A DNA stretch of 64,000 nucleotides from contig NZ_BMGL01000004.1 in NCBI RefSeq assembly GCF_014640175.1, positions 124,001 through 188,000 of the forward strand. The letters run 5' to 3'. Position 1 is the stretch's first letter, and each line of letters starts with the position of its first letter. The notes beneath the pieces are model-generated. The model did no database searches, was not told where the DNA came from, and saw only the letters and a program-made list of their open reading frames with translations. The position numbers and the translations under genes were made by a program. Below, piece after piece: positions 63,461 through 64,000 of this stretch. Source of the stretch: Psychroflexus salis (GTDB lineage: Bacteria; Bacteroidota; Bacteroidia; Flavobacteriales; Flavobacteriaceae).

Positions 63461-63510
63461 TAAGTAGACGTCATTAGCGTTTGGGCGGTTCGAGGCAGAC
63501 ATCATTGCCT
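63461..63510 (-). promoter_or_regulatory. Fluoride riboswitch (crcB motif)
   Basis: On the minus strand it reads GGCAATGATGTCTGCC, then TCG, AACCGC, and GCTAATGACGTCTAC. These are the conserved blocks of the fluoride riboswitch (GG-n-AUGG-n-GU...GCC, AACCGC, GCU-n-AUGAC...CUAC). It ends 23 bp before the CLC-F start codon. The 3' CTACTT can also pair with AAGTAG just downstream, which offers an expression platform that could hide the start region when fluoride is absent. Confidence 0.9.
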
Positions 63511-63545
63511 ATTTTAAAGCAAATATAAAATTAAATTATAAAATG

Positions 63546-64000
63546 CTATTCAAAATTGATATATAAACCAATATAAGGATAAATTACGTGCGTTCTTCCA
63601 AATAAATCTTTACCAACATTTGAGCTTTTAATGTCTTTATTTGTAGTTAAATAATTTGCTCCGAAACTTAACCCTAAATTTTTACCAAATTGATAACGTC
63701 CGTAAATCCCCGCTCTTAATTCGCCAGTGTTGTAACTTCCACGACGGGTATCTCGAGTACGCTGCCTAAAATAGTTGATACCATAACCTAAATTTAAGCC
63801 AGTTTCAAATAAGTTTGTCTGATAGACGACATAAGAAACTTGAACATAATAACTTCGGTAATTCACTTTCTCAAAGTTTCCAGCTAAAGAAGCATCGGTT
63901 AGTGAAGAACCAAAACGGGAAAGTCCAAAACCAATTCTAAAATTATAGATTTTATAAATGTTCATATACAATTCGAATCCAGCTGCATCTTGTTCGTATG
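63546..64000 (-). CDS. Outer-membrane protein, N-terminus cut by the window edge
   Basis: The frame stays open through 64000, so the gene continues beyond the window (visible: Y-E-Q-D-A-A-G-F-E-L-Y-M-N-I-Y and onward); a TTG at 63971 is internal. The visible 151 residues alternate polar and hydrophobic residues with many Tyr, Phe and Gly in beta-strand runs (R-I-G-F-G-L-S-R-F-G, Y-Y-V-Q-V-S-Y-V-V-Y, L-G-L-S-F-G-A-N-Y) and end Y-I-N-F-E. It looks like the C-terminal part of an outer-membrane barrel or a membrane-associated beta-barrel protein. No family can be named from this fragment. Confidence 0.7.
   Translation of the reverse strand, partial: YEQDAAGFELYMNIYKIYNFRIGFGLSRFGSSLTDASLAGNFEKVNYRSYYVQVSYVVYQTNLFETGLNLGYGINYFRQRTRDTRRGSYNTGELRAGIYGRYQFGKNLGLSFGANYLTTNKDIKSSNVGKDLFGRTHVIYPYIGLYINFE

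Noticed and set aside
63461-63510. tRNA-like segment (GGTTCGAGGC on the plus strand)
   Set aside because: No acceptor or anticodon stems could be built; the minus strand reads as a fluoride riboswitch.

Overview
The window is AT-rich DNA from a member of the Bacteroidota, most likely a marine or brackish Flavobacteriaceae. The evidence is the family set (LytS/LytTR two-component pair with a beta-propeller sensor, DUF3098 next to ftsX, TonB receptor with a carboxypeptidase-like N-terminal domain, many short lipoproteins ending their signal in a Cys box), the near absence of Shine-Dalgarno sequences, and promoters of the TTG / TAnnTTTG type. No tRNA, rRNA or CRISPR array was seen.

Region 1 (1-13.2 kb) is accessory. 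A four-gene minus-strand block encodes an MmeI-like adenine methylase, an AlbA_2/GHKL ATPase, an SF2 helicase and a GIY-YIG nuclease-like protein, followed by a DUF4236-like membrane protein. It looks like a split restriction or anti-phage system. Upstream lie a WYL regulator, a TM2-like protein and a lipoprotein, then a decayed mobile-element fragment, a DUF6150 repeat protein, a lipoprotein and a serine recombinase with an overlapping small ORF.

Region 2 (13.2-25.6 kb) is a largely unnamed minus-strand cluster: a lipoprotein, a four-helix membrane protein, a P-loop GTPase, its tail-anchored partner, a double-DUF805 protein, a zinc-ribbon membrane protein and two exported proteins. Just upstream is a LytS/LytTR pair that diverges from an outer-membrane protein and a lipoprotein. 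The 11-mer CGTTTAATAAA occurs twice in front of the regulator and once in front of the GTPase cluster; in both places the sites form 21-bp-spaced pairs, as LytTR regulators prefer. I infer one envelope-sensing regulon. This cluster is the best candidate for an undescribed system.

Region 3 (25.6-31.9 kb) holds a 1-kb gene-free stretch with a multi-hairpin RNA candidate, a terminator and intergenic repeats, then ligA, a lipoprotein gene that appears to have lost one base in its signal peptide, and an S9 peptidase.

Region 4 (31.9-54 kb) is mostly core genome: 2OG-Fe oxygenase, SUI1, PhnA-like protein, nucleoside phosphorylase, acyltransferase, PIG-L deacetylase with a sodium symporter and a 33-residue peptide between them, leuS, a zinc peptidase, a polyferredoxin with a flavin oxidoreductase, truB-DUF3098-ftsX, rplM-rpsI-rpsB-tsf, and pyrH-frr.

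Region 5 (54.2-64 kb) has a metal-homeostasis module (ZIP transporter, DtxR/MntR-type repressor, TonB receptor, with a palindromic operator placed on the receptor promoter), two phenylacetate-pathway enzymes (thiolase and a PaaZ fused to a DUF1569 domain), a CLC-F type fluoride exporter preceded by a fluoride riboswitch, and a partial outer-membrane protein at the right edge.
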